7,403 nt of DNA from Thermoplasmata archaeon (lineage in GTDB: Archaea; Thermoplasmatota; E2; DHVEG-1; B18-G2), in contig JAGGWT010000071.1 in assembly GCA_021163455.1 (NCBI GenBank), positions 1 through 7,403 on the forward strand, given 5' to 3'. Under the pieces are notes generated by a model. That model was given only the letters and a program-made list of their open reading frames with translations. It was not told the origin of the DNA and did not search any database. Below are positions 1 through 5,118 of the stretch, in pieces. Within the stretch, counting starts at the first letter, position 1. The number at the start of each line of letters is the position of its first letter. Both the position numbers and the translations under genes were made by a program.

Positions 1-1
1 A

Positions 2-115
2 AGCCATATGACTCTGTATGGGCTATCACCGGTCTTCTATGAGAGAGGGGTAGACATTAAGAACGAATTTGAGAGATTTACTATAGCATTGCGGGAGGTG
101 CTCCGCAATGCTTAA
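2..115 (+). CDS. C-terminal fragment of an unidentified protein (5' end outside window)
   Basis: An open frame runs from the window edge to a TAA at 113-115 and gives 37 residues. They include LYGLSPVFYERG, an acidic/basic stretch (VDIKNEFERF), and end ALREVLRNA. The composition looks like the amphipathic C-terminal helix of a soluble protein, and the other two forward frames hit stops sooner. I do not recognise the family from this tail and propose no function. It is co-directional with the tRNA gene 63 bp downstream, but that gene appears to have its own TATA-like box, so joint transcription is not implied. The frame is short enough that chance openness is possible. Confidence 0.5.
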   Translation, partial: SHMTLYGLSPVFYERGVDIKNEFERFTIALREVLRNA

Positions 116-144
116 GTTGACAGCACCCATTATCCAACCAAAAG

Positions 145-152
145 CTTAAAAT
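145..152 (+). promoter_or_regulatory. Candidate TATA box of the tRNA-Leu gene
   Basis: CTTAAAAT is preceded by an A/G-rich AAAG that could act as a BRE. Its centre is about 30 bp upstream of the mature tRNA 5' end. Archaeal transcription starts about 26 bp downstream of the TATA centre, which would put the start a few bases before the tRNA, as expected for a short 5' leader removed by RNase P. A second AT-rich run (TTTTTTATATA, about 165-175) lies too close to the tRNA to serve as its TATA box and may be the initiator region. Confidence 0.4.
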
Positions 153-178
153 CGAGGAATATAGATTTTTTATATAGA

Positions 179-263
179 GCAGGGGTAGCCAAGCCTGGTC
201 AACGGCGCAGGCTTCAGGAGCCTGTCCCGGAGGGGTTCAGGAGTTCGAATCTCCTCCCCTGCA
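179..263 (+). tRNA. tRNA-Leu (anticodon CAG)
   Basis: The 85-nt gene folds as a class II tRNA. The acceptor stem GCAGGGG (179-185) pairs perfectly with CCCCTGC (256-262), followed by discriminator A263. The D stem GCC/GGC (188-190 with 204-206) encloses a loop with the GG pair. The anticodon stem CAGGC/GCCTG (208-212 with 220-224) closes loop TTCAGGA, so the anticodon is CAG and the tRNA reads CUG leucine codons. A long variable arm (225-238) is expected of tRNA-Leu. The T stem AGGAG/CTCCT (239-243 with 251-255) encloses TTCGAAT. No CCA is encoded after A263, so the tail must be added by the CCA-adding enzyme. No intron is visible. Confidence 0.96.
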
Positions 264-268
264 CTCTT

Positions 269-284
269 AAAAACTCGAATTTTT
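269..284. terminator. Candidate bidirectional T-tract terminator between convergent genes
   Basis: AAAAACTCGAATTTTT lies between the tRNA-Leu 3' end and the stop codon of the minus-strand gene. It presents a run of five T to RNA polymerase arriving from either side. Archaeal RNA polymerase terminates at T-rich tracts without needing a strong hairpin, and the position between two convergent genes fits. The arms are short and the segment is simply AT-rich, so this is an inference from position and composition. Confidence 0.35.
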
Positions 285-305
285 GCATTCCCCATCTGCT
301 GAGAA

Positions 306-1469
306 TTAAACATTTTTGATAGAAACTGTACTGGCATATCCTAGAAATAAGCCACAGCGCATAAAGCTCCTTCTTATGAGGATACCTGAGTATCCTATTA
401 CACCATGAGGAAAGCATACGATGTGTGCATTCGACCCAGATTCGAATTCATAGAATCCGTAGTAAAGAAATATAGCAGGCGTCCAGAGGATGGTTGAGAG
501 CAGTTGTAATAGCATCCCGAGACCCTGCCGAGAAGAGTTTTCCATCATCTGCTCAGCAATTGTTTCAAGATAGATCAGGAGAGAATAGTATGGATAATAC
601 TCCAGTGAAATGTTTCCAACGAATTGACCTTTCCATATTTTCACCCCATTTGCACCACTTGTCCATACGATGCCGTGCGAAGGAGTGTATATCTTCCATT
701 CTGGTGGGCTGGAGAGATTTATCCCCACCATACCAAAAGAAAGTGCACCGAGTGCAGACAAACTGAAAACTGGGATAAACATCTGTAGAGGAAAGAGAAT
801 AATCGGAACAAGAACGTATTCAAGACCTACGAGGCCCAAAATGAACGCAAAGAGAAGGAAAGGAAAATCATTCACATATGGTTCTATTAGATCAAAGAAA
901 CGTTCTATAGTGATGAAAAGTGCCGCCGCCGGCAGGCGCACACCCAAGTCCCACGCTTTTGTAACAATATTCATCGGCATAACACCATTTGCGATCCCAC
1001 ACACGAAACAAAATGTGTTAACCGAATTGTCCGAGCGGTTCGATTCTTTGTTCGCATTTTTCAGTAAACCGGCGCATGTCTTGCCGATAAGATATCTTCT
1101 CTTTATCACCTTCTTTATTTTCTCAGCATCGAAATCTTTCAGTATACCAAGTTCTTTCAGTTTCTCAATCGCGTTATCATATATTCTGAATACATCTCTA
1201 TCTGTCTTTGTATCCTGAAGTGCCTCAAGAGTTCTGTTGAACAGTTTCTCCAGTTCTTCGTATTTCTCTTCAGATATGCTTATACTTCTGTTTCCGAATC
1301 CTCTGAGACCCGGAAATGAAACGACTATCTCAACAGTATCGTGAGATTGTATGGGGGTTGTTCCTTTACTGTTCACAACCGCATACGGGAACATAGAGAT
1401 GATAATTAGAGCAGCAGAAAAACAGACCATCAATCTGTACATTGTCCTTTTCAATCTGGACACCCCCAT
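306..1469 (-). CDS. Uncharacterised exported/membrane protein, 387 residues
   Basis: I do not recognise this family by name. Residues 4-33 form a signal peptide or N-terminal anchor: a basic stretch (SRLKR) followed by a hydrophobic core (about 14-31). Residues 65-140 are charged and helix-prone (EEKYEELEKLFNRTLEAL; AEKIKKVIKRR). Residues 150-165 are Cys/Gly-rich (CFVCGIANGVMP). About 180-250 is strongly hydrophobic, with likely membrane segments near 203-226 and 228-250. The C-terminal part has aromatic and glycine-rich motifs (HGIVWTSGANGVKIW; HGVIGYSGILI). Several N-x-S/T sites (for example 60, 78, 286) would fit a glycosylated outer-surface part. The ATG at 1469 was chosen because a TATA-like box lies about 26 bp upstream, implying a leaderless mRNA. 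An internal ATG at 1442 (Met10) follows AAAAGG and would also keep the signal peptide. The gene is downstream of the nitroreductase on the same strand but has its own promoter signal. Confidence 0.8.
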   Translation of the reverse strand: MGVSRLKRTMYRLMVCFSAALIIISMFPYAVVNSKGTTPIQSHDTVEIVVSFPGLRGFGNRSISISEEKYEELEKLFNRTLEALQDTKTDRDVFRIYDNAIEKLKELGILKDFDAEKIKKVIKRRYLIGKTCAGLLKNANKESNRSDNSVNTFCFVCGIANGVMPMNIVTKAWDLGVRLPAAALFITIERFFDLIEPYVNDFPFLLFAFILGLVGLEYVLVPIILFPLQMFIPVFSLSALGALSFGMVGINLSSPPEWKIYTPSHGIVWTSGANGVKIWKGQFVGNISLEYYPYYSLLIYLETIAEQMMENSSRQGLGMLLQLLSTILWTPAIFLYYGFYEFESGSNAHIVCFPHGVIGYSGILIRRSFMRCGLFLGYASTVSIKNV

Positions 1470-1487
1470 TCATAAATATTGTCGAAA

Positions 1488-1500
1488 GTTAAATAAATTT
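1488..1500 (-). promoter_or_regulatory. TATA-like promoter of the 387-residue protein gene
   Basis: On the minus strand this reads AAATTTATTTAAC. The centre of the TTTATT core is about 25-27 bp upstream of the ATG at 1469, so transcription should begin at or next to the start codon. A second AT-rich element (minus-strand ATTATATATTG, about 1507-1517) could be an alternative box giving a leader of roughly 15-18 nt. Confidence 0.5.
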
Positions 1501-1554
1501 CGTGCACAATATATAATTCACAACCTTGCAGGAAATGCTCTCAAATATCAACTT

Positions 1555-2127
1555 TTAAAACCCATTCACATGCAGCACATCCTCGAGTTTCCTCTTCGGA
1601 ACGTGCATAACTCCGTTTTCGTCTCTCCAGTATTCCACAGAATCTTCCATCTCCTCAACCACTGATTTCTCTGCAGGAAAACCGAGAGCAATCACGGAAT
1701 GAACATCGTAATTGTCAGGTACGTTCAAAATCTCCTTTATCTTCTTTCTATCTATATTGCCCAGCATACAGCTTCCTATACCGTACGACCATGCGAGGAG
1801 CATCATGTTTTCTGCAGATAAACCAGCATCTATATCGCAGAACGGACTCACACCTCTCCTAGCGAGTATAATGATATACGCAACAGGCCTCTCGCTCTCA
1901 TCCGGCTTCCATTCTGGTTTGATATACCCTGCCCATTTGAGAGCAGAGAAAATTTTCTCACAAATCTCCTTCTCATTCACTATGATATACTCGAGCGGCT
2001 GGAGATTTGCTCCTGATGGCGCAAGGCGTGCAGCATTTACAAGCTTCTTAAGAAAATCCAGGGAAAGAGGAAACTGTTTGAATCTCCTTATCGTTCTTCT
2101 GGTCATGATAATCTCATCGAATTTCAT
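1555..2127 (-). CDS. Nitroreductase family FMN-dependent oxidoreductase
   Basis: The 190-residue protein belongs to the nitroreductase fold, FMN enzymes that usually work as dimers and reduce substrates with NAD(P)H. The N-terminus MKFDEIIMTRRTIRRF carries the FMN-phosphate-binding RRTIRRF (10-16). It is followed by APSGANLQP (36-44), the family's 'APS..N.QP' motif. GIGSCMLGNID with a downstream VIALGFPAE matches the C-terminal 'G.GSC.LG ... ALGYP' signature. The length is typical. The frame is open to an ATG at 2178, but the extra 17 residues are not family-like, and a TATA-like box (TTTAAC) lies about 27 bp before 2127, so I chose 2127 as a leaderless start. The substrate cannot be read from sequence; quinones, nitro compounds or flavins are all possible. 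The gene is divergent from the zinc-ribbon gene, with 98 bp between the starts. Confidence 0.93.
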   Translation of the reverse strand: MKFDEIIMTRRTIRRFKQFPLSLDFLKKLVNAARLAPSGANLQPLEYIIVNEKEICEKIFSALKWAGYIKPEWKPDESERPVAYIIILARRGVSPFCDIDAGLSAENMMLLAWSYGIGSCMLGNIDRKKIKEILNVPDNYDVHSVIALGFPAEKSVVEEMEDSVEYWRDENGVMHVPKRKLEDVLHVNGF

Positions 2128-2149
2128 GAAAACAGAATCCGTGAGGGGT

Positions 2150-2158
2150 GTTAAATCT
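2150..2158 (-). promoter_or_regulatory. TATA-like promoter of the nitroreductase gene
   Basis: On the minus strand this reads AGATTTAAC. Its TTTAA core is centred about 27 bp upstream of the ATG at 2127, the normal TATA-to-start spacing in archaea. This supports a leaderless mRNA starting at 2127. It lies inside the N-terminal extension that the upstream ATG at 2178 would imply, which argues against that longer start. Confidence 0.5.
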
Positions 2159-2225
2159 GTTCCGTTGAGATGGAGCAAATTTTTTCTGGTCTGTATCCCT
2201 TTGGATTATCCGGGTCTATTGGTCA

Positions 2226-2447
2226 ATGCCATCGAGGGTGTTAGAGGTTAGATGTAAAAATTGCGGTGAAATCGTTTTCAAATACCTGAAGATAGGGAAA
2301 GGAAGACTATGGCACTGCTGGAAAGGAAGGATAATAGAAGATCATAGCGTAAGAGAGGGAAATATCGTAAAGTGTCCATGCGGAAACGCTATAGGCAAAG
2401 ATGAGGGAAAGTGGATAAAACTCAAACCTTTTTCTGTTTGGTACTGA
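2226..2447 (+). CDS. Small zinc-ribbon protein, 73 residues
   Basis: Cys10-x2-Cys13 (CKNCGEIVFKYLKIGKGRLW) and Cys50-x-Cys52 (VKCPCGN) form two knuckles that would hold one zinc ion; Cys31 in the middle (WHCWKGRI) may be free. The layout 'CxNCG..VFKYLKIGKGRL.. ... CPCGN.IG' resembles small zinc-ribbon proteins that I recall as conserved but functionally uncharacterised in archaea. Basic residues (KIGKGR, WKGRII) could favour RNA or nucleic-acid binding, but that is speculation. The ATG at 2226 is the first Met in the frame after a stop at 2166. No Shine-Dalgarno or well-placed TATA box is obvious, and an in-frame GTG at 2238 would still keep all the cysteines. It is a soluble protein with no signal peptide, divergent from the nitroreductase gene. 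Confidence 0.8.
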   Translation: MPSRVLEVRCKNCGEIVFKYLKIGKGRLWHCWKGRIIEDHSVREGNIVKCPCGNAIGKDEGKWIKLKPFSVWY

Positions 2448-2456
2448 AGTAGATGA

Positions 2457-2484
2457 GATGCAAACTTTTATTCGGTGTTGCATC
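2457..2484. repeat. Inverted repeat in the intergenic region
   Basis: GATGCAA (2457-2463) and TTGCATC (2478-2484) are perfect 7-bp inverted arms around a 14-nt loop. Allowing one bulged A extends the stem to 8 bp (GATGCAAC/GTTGCATC). An AATTTTAATT stretch follows. It starts 10 bp after the zinc-ribbon stop codon and ends about 20 bp before the TATA box of the next gene. It could be a terminator hairpin for the zinc-ribbon gene or a dyad operator for the downstream promoter; the sequence alone does not decide. Confidence 0.5.
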
Positions 2485-2502
2485 AATTTTAATTAGGGGA
2501 AA

Positions 2503-2510
2503 GTATATAA
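2503..2510 (+). promoter_or_regulatory. TATA box upstream of the secreted 204-residue protein gene
   Basis: GTATATAA is preceded by GGGGAAA, a purine-rich BRE-like stretch. Its centre is 25 bp upstream of the ATG at 2532, so the mRNA should start at or very near that ATG. It is the closest match to an archaeal TATA consensus in the window. Confidence 0.6.
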
Positions 2511-2531
2511 CTTTGAGGAGACCGGTACAGG

Positions 2532-3146
2532 ATGGGCGATAACATGAATAGGATATTATTTTCTCTCTTTGCCATCTTTCTTTTGATATCCCCAGTGATA
2601 TATCCAGCCATATCTGAAGGAGTTTGCATGGAAAAGACAGTGAAAGAGAACGATGCCAAGGACACAGAAAAGTTGGTTGACCACCTTACGGTAGAGCCGT
2701 GTTCGGACCCAATACCTATACAGATACTGAATCTCCTTCTGGGCTCAGCGGTAGAGTTCGGCAGCGTTACTTTCTACGATATCGTGAATGATGAGCCAAT
2801 GACTGTGCATGTTAACTACTCGGTGATATGGGATGATAACCATGCAGTACTTGATAGGGGTTCCTTCAAGTTAAAAGTGACGGGAAACCTCTCATATGAC
2901 ATTCCCCACGGCTTCGGCATTATGCCCTCTGCCCTCATTCCGGATGTTTACAGAAAAACAAAAACAGCAGTCGGGTCTTACACAATCAGAGTAGAAGTGT
3001 ATGTCGAGGAGGATAATTCAAGTAAGGTTGTGGAGGTGTCTGGAGAGATGTTCTATTACATATGCATGCTGTCATCCGGCCCATATCTGCTCACCGGTCT
3101 GAAAGTCATTCTGAGCCACATCGTGGGCAAACAGGCATATACATGA
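2532..3146 (+). CDS. Uncharacterised secreted protein, 204 residues
   Basis: I do not recognise the family. A signal peptide covers about residues 1-29: a short polar N-terminus, a hydrophobic core LFSLFAIFLLISPVIYPAI, and probable cleavage near AISEG. The mature part begins with a charged segment (31-56). Residues 76-175 have an alternating beta-strand pattern (SVTFYDI, MTVHVNYSVIWDD, RGSFKLKVTGNLSY, SYTIRVEVYVEED, KVVEVSGEMFYY), suggesting an immunoglobulin-like beta-sandwich. Three N-x-S sites (about 95, 119, 162) and Cys32, Cys57 and Cys178 fit an extracellular protein. The last 25 residues are mildly hydrophobic and might contact the membrane. The ATG at 2532 fits a TATA box 25 bp upstream. 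An upstream GAGGAG (2515-2520) sits 11 nt from the ATG and probably lies outside the mRNA. A second ATG at 2544 would also keep the signal peptide. Confidence 0.8.
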   Translation: MGDNMNRILFSLFAIFLLISPVIYPAISEGVCMEKTVKENDAKDTEKLVDHLTVEPCSDPIPIQILNLLLGSAVEFGSVTFYDIVNDEPMTVHVNYSVIWDDNHAVLDRGSFKLKVTGNLSYDIPHGFGIMPSALIPDVYRKTKTAVGSYTIRVEVYVEEDNSSKVVEVSGEMFYYICMLSSGPYLLTGLKVILSHIVGKQAYT

Positions 3147-3194
3147 TCTCATATACATCAAGGTCTGGGACCCGTGATGCTGCCTTGCGAAAAA

Positions 3195-3204
3195 CCATTA
3201 AACC
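3195..3204 (+). promoter_or_regulatory. TATA-like promoter of pyrE
   Basis: CCATTAAACC has its ATTAAA core centred about 27 bp before the ATG at 3227, so a leaderless pyrE transcript is predicted. It lies inside the segment that a longer reading of the frame (ATG at 3062) would make coding, which supports the shorter protein. Confidence 0.5.
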
Positions 3205-3226
3205 ACCTCTTTCTTTCTCAAAGACA

Positions 3227-3745
3227 ATGAGTGAACTTGTGGATATGCTGATATCGTGTGGAGCTGTTAAGTTCGGAAAATTCATACTAACATCAGGCAA
3301 GGAAAGCAATTATTACATCGACATAAAACAGGCAAGCACAAATCCAGAGATTCTCAGAATGATAGCAGAGGAGATGAAAAAATATGCAGAGGGATACGAC
3401 ATGATAGCGGGTATGGAACTCGGAGCAGTTCCGATAGCGGTTGCCCTCTCTCTTGCAACTAACAAACCATACGTGATTGTGAGAAAAGAAACGAAAGCCC
3501 ACGGAACGAGAAAACTCATGGAAGGCGGAGATGTTAACGGCAAGAAAGTACTGGTTGTCGAGGATGTCACCACCACAGGCGGCTCCGTCATCAAAACCAT
3601 AGAAATTCTAAGACAGAACGGAGCAGAGATAGACAGAGTTGTAACGGTTGTTGACAGAGAGGAGGGAGCCAGAGAAAGATTAACCGAGCATAATGTCGAA
3701 CTCGTCCCTCTGGTTTCGGCAACTGAAATATTAAAAAAACGTTAA
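3227..3745 (+). CDS. pyrE: Orotate phosphoribosyltransferase
   Basis: The enzyme joins orotate to PRPP to make orotidine 5'-phosphate, the fifth step of de novo UMP synthesis, in the cytosol. The 172-residue protein has the archaeal short-form length. TSGKESNYYID (22-32) is the substrate-side loop. GMELGAVPIAVALSL (62-76) begins the Rossmann-like core. VIVRKETKAHGTRKLMEG (83-100) is the flexible catalytic loop with the Lys and His residues typical of the family. VLVVEDVTTTGGS (108-120) is the PRPP-binding signature with the acidic pair Glu112-Asp113. The frame is open back to an ATG at 3062, but those 55 residues overlap the previous gene and do not look like this family. The start at 3227 (MSELVDMLISCGAVKFG) gives a normal N-terminus and correct TATA spacing. 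purD follows 40 bp downstream on the same strand. Confidence 0.97.
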   Translation: MSELVDMLISCGAVKFGKFILTSGKESNYYIDIKQASTNPEILRMIAEEMKKYAEGYDMIAGMELGAVPIAVALSLATNKPYVIVRKETKAHGTRKLMEGGDVNGKKVLVVEDVTTTGGSVIKTIEILRQNGAEIDRVVTVVDREEGARERLTEHNVELVPLVSATEILKKR

Positions 3746-3750
3746 AAAAC
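3740..3750 (+). promoter_or_regulatory. Possible internal promoter for purD
   Basis: CGTTAAAAAAC overlaps the pyrE stop codon. Counting about 26 bp from its centre reaches roughly 3771, just before the purD Shine-Dalgarno sequence. Transcription from here would give purD a short leader containing that site. The match is only an A-rich run, so read-through from pyrE is equally possible. Confidence 0.25.
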
Positions 3751-3772
3751 ACCTTGCCTATTCACCTGCTGG

Positions 3773-3777
3773 GGAGG
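3773..3777 (+). promoter_or_regulatory. Shine-Dalgarno site that fixes the TTG start of purD
   Basis: GGAGG (extended GGGGAGGTT) ends 8 nt before the TTG at 3786. The spacing is ideal and no ATG or GTG occurs near it in frame, so this site decides the unusual start. It is the strongest ribosome-binding site in the window and contrasts with the leaderless-looking genes upstream. Confidence 0.75.
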
Positions 3778-3785
3778 TTATTTAA

Positions 3786-5117
3786 TTGATAAAGGTACTG
3801 GTCGTTGGCGGCGGCGCAAGAGAGCATGCGATATGCGATGCTGTTTGCAGATCCGAAGATGTCGAACTCTATTCCTTAATGCATAACAGAAATCCTGGTA
3901 TAATGCGTCTATCAAAGGATTACAGGATAGCAAAGGAAACAGATGTGGAAAAGGTTGTCGATTTTGCTCTTTCTAAAAACATAGATCTTGTTCTGATAGG
4001 TCCGGAGGCACCGCTCGAAGCCGGACTTACAGATGCTCTAAAAGAGAAAGGTATAAACGTATGTGCACCAACAAAGGATGCGGCACGAATAGAGACGGAC
4101 AAAGAATGGATGAGAGAAATTGTTTCCAGATACAACATACCGGGACAGGTTAAAAACAGAACATTCGACAATCCTAAAGAAGCGAGGAAATTCATCGAGC
4201 AACTCAACGGGCATGTTGCTGTCAAACCAGTTGGATTAACAGGTGGCAAGGGAGTTAGAGTTTATGGTGACCATTTCCGTACGGTGGATGAAGCCGCCCA
4301 GTATGCTGCGGAGGTTATCGAAAAGAAGATAGGAGGTAAACCAAGGGTGCTGATCGAAGAGAAACTCGAGGGGGAGGAGTTCACTCTCCAGGCATTTTCT
4401 GATGGAAAATCCATATATCCAACCCCAGCTGTTCAGGACCACAAAAGATTGTTACCTGGCGATAGAGGTCCCAACACCGGCGGAATGGGCTCTTACTCTA
4501 CAGAGAGTGGTATCCTTCCATTCATGGAGAAGAGTGATTACGAAGAGGGAGCGATGATTCTTCAGAGGGTGGTCGAAGCTCTGCATAATGAGGGTTGCCC
4601 CTTTGTTGGACCCATATATGGACAGTTCATGCTTACAGCAGATGGACCAAAGATTGTGGAAATAAATGCAAGATTTGGTGACCCGGAAGCCATGAACATA
4701 CTCCCCATTTTCAGGGGAGATTTCGTTGATATGTGTTTCAGAATGGTGGATGGCGATCTCTCCGGAGCAAGAATAGATTTTGACAGGAAAGCAACCGTAT
4801 GCAAATACGTTGTTCCGGAAGGTTATGGTGTAAAAAGTATGGCGGATCAGCCCATAGATGTCGATGAGGAGATGATAAAGCAGGAGGGCGCCATCCTGTT
4901 TTATGCATCGGTTAACAGAAAAGATGATAAAATATACACGACATCATCCAGATCTCTGGCTGTCGTCGGTATAGGCAACTCGCTCGAAGAGGCAGAGGAG
5001 ATATGCGAGAGAGGACTGAAGCATATCAGAGGAGAGCACATCTTTATAAGGCATGACATAGGAACAAAAGAACTCATTGAAAAGAGGATAAAACACATGA
5101 AAGAACTCAGAGGTTAG
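3786..5117 (+). CDS. purD: Phosphoribosylamine--glycine ligase (GAR synthetase)
   Basis: The enzyme uses ATP to couple 5-phosphoribosylamine to glycine, the second step of de novo purine synthesis. The 443 residues match a stand-alone archaeal PurD. The N-terminal domain opens with VLVVGGGAREHA (4-15) and contains GPEAPLEAGL (72-81). The ATP-grasp domain shows VAVKPVGLTGGKGVRV (144-159), IEEKLEGEEFT (190-200), the signature QDHKRLLPGDRGPNTGGMG (217-235) and the Mg-binding VEINARFGDPE (291-301). The C-terminal domain (about 330-430) is complete. Translation starts at TTG: the residues from there (IKVLVVGGG) are exactly the family N-terminus, and a strong Shine-Dalgarno precedes it. The GPN GTPase gene begins 1 bp after the TAG stop, so the two form an operon. 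No purM or purN fusion is present. Confidence 0.97.
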   Translation: MIKVLVVGGGAREHAICDAVCRSEDVELYSLMHNRNPGIMRLSKDYRIAKETDVEKVVDFALSKNIDLVLIGPEAPLEAGLTDALKEKGINVCAPTKDAARIETDKEWMREIVSRYNIPGQVKNRTFDNPKEARKFIEQLNGHVAVKPVGLTGGKGVRVYGDHFRTVDEAAQYAAEVIEKKIGGKPRVLIEEKLEGEEFTLQAFSDGKSIYPTPAVQDHKRLLPGDRGPNTGGMGSYSTESGILPFMEKSDYEEGAMILQRVVEALHNEGCPFVGPIYGQFMLTADGPKIVEINARFGDPEAMNILPIFRGDFVDMCFRMVDGDLSGARIDFDRKATVCKYVVPEGYGVKSMADQPIDVDEEMIKQEGAILFYASVNRKDDKIYTTSSRSLAVVGIGNSLEEAEEICERGLKHIRGEHIFIRHDIGTKELIEKRIKHMKELRG

Positions 5118-5118
5118 T

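Noticed and set aside
214..417. Minus-strand open frame of 67 codons
   Set aside because: It overlaps the tRNA-Leu gene and the end of the membrane protein gene, and has no recognisable features.
670..1218. Plus-strand open frame of 182 codons
   Set aside because: It lies antisense within the 387-residue protein gene. It has no signal, domain or promoter of its own, and its Arg/Lys/Ser-rich composition is that of a shadow frame.
2128..2178. N-terminal extension of the nitroreductase to an upstream ATG
   Set aside because: The 17 extra residues do not resemble the family N-terminus, and the TATA-like box for the shorter start lies within them.
1712..2251. Plus-strand open frame of 179 codons
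   Set aside because: It is antisense to the nitroreductase, whose motifs are unambiguous, and it runs into the zinc-ribbon gene.
2515..2520. GAGGAG as ribosome-binding site for the secreted protein gene
   Set aside because: The spacer to the ATG is 11 nt, and the TATA box position predicts a transcript starting downstream of it, so it is probably not in the mRNA.
3062..3226. N-terminal extension of pyrE to an ATG at 3062
   Set aside because: It overlaps the end of the secreted protein gene, is low-complexity and Ser/Arg/His-rich, is absent from the OPRTase family, and contains the likely pyrE TATA box.
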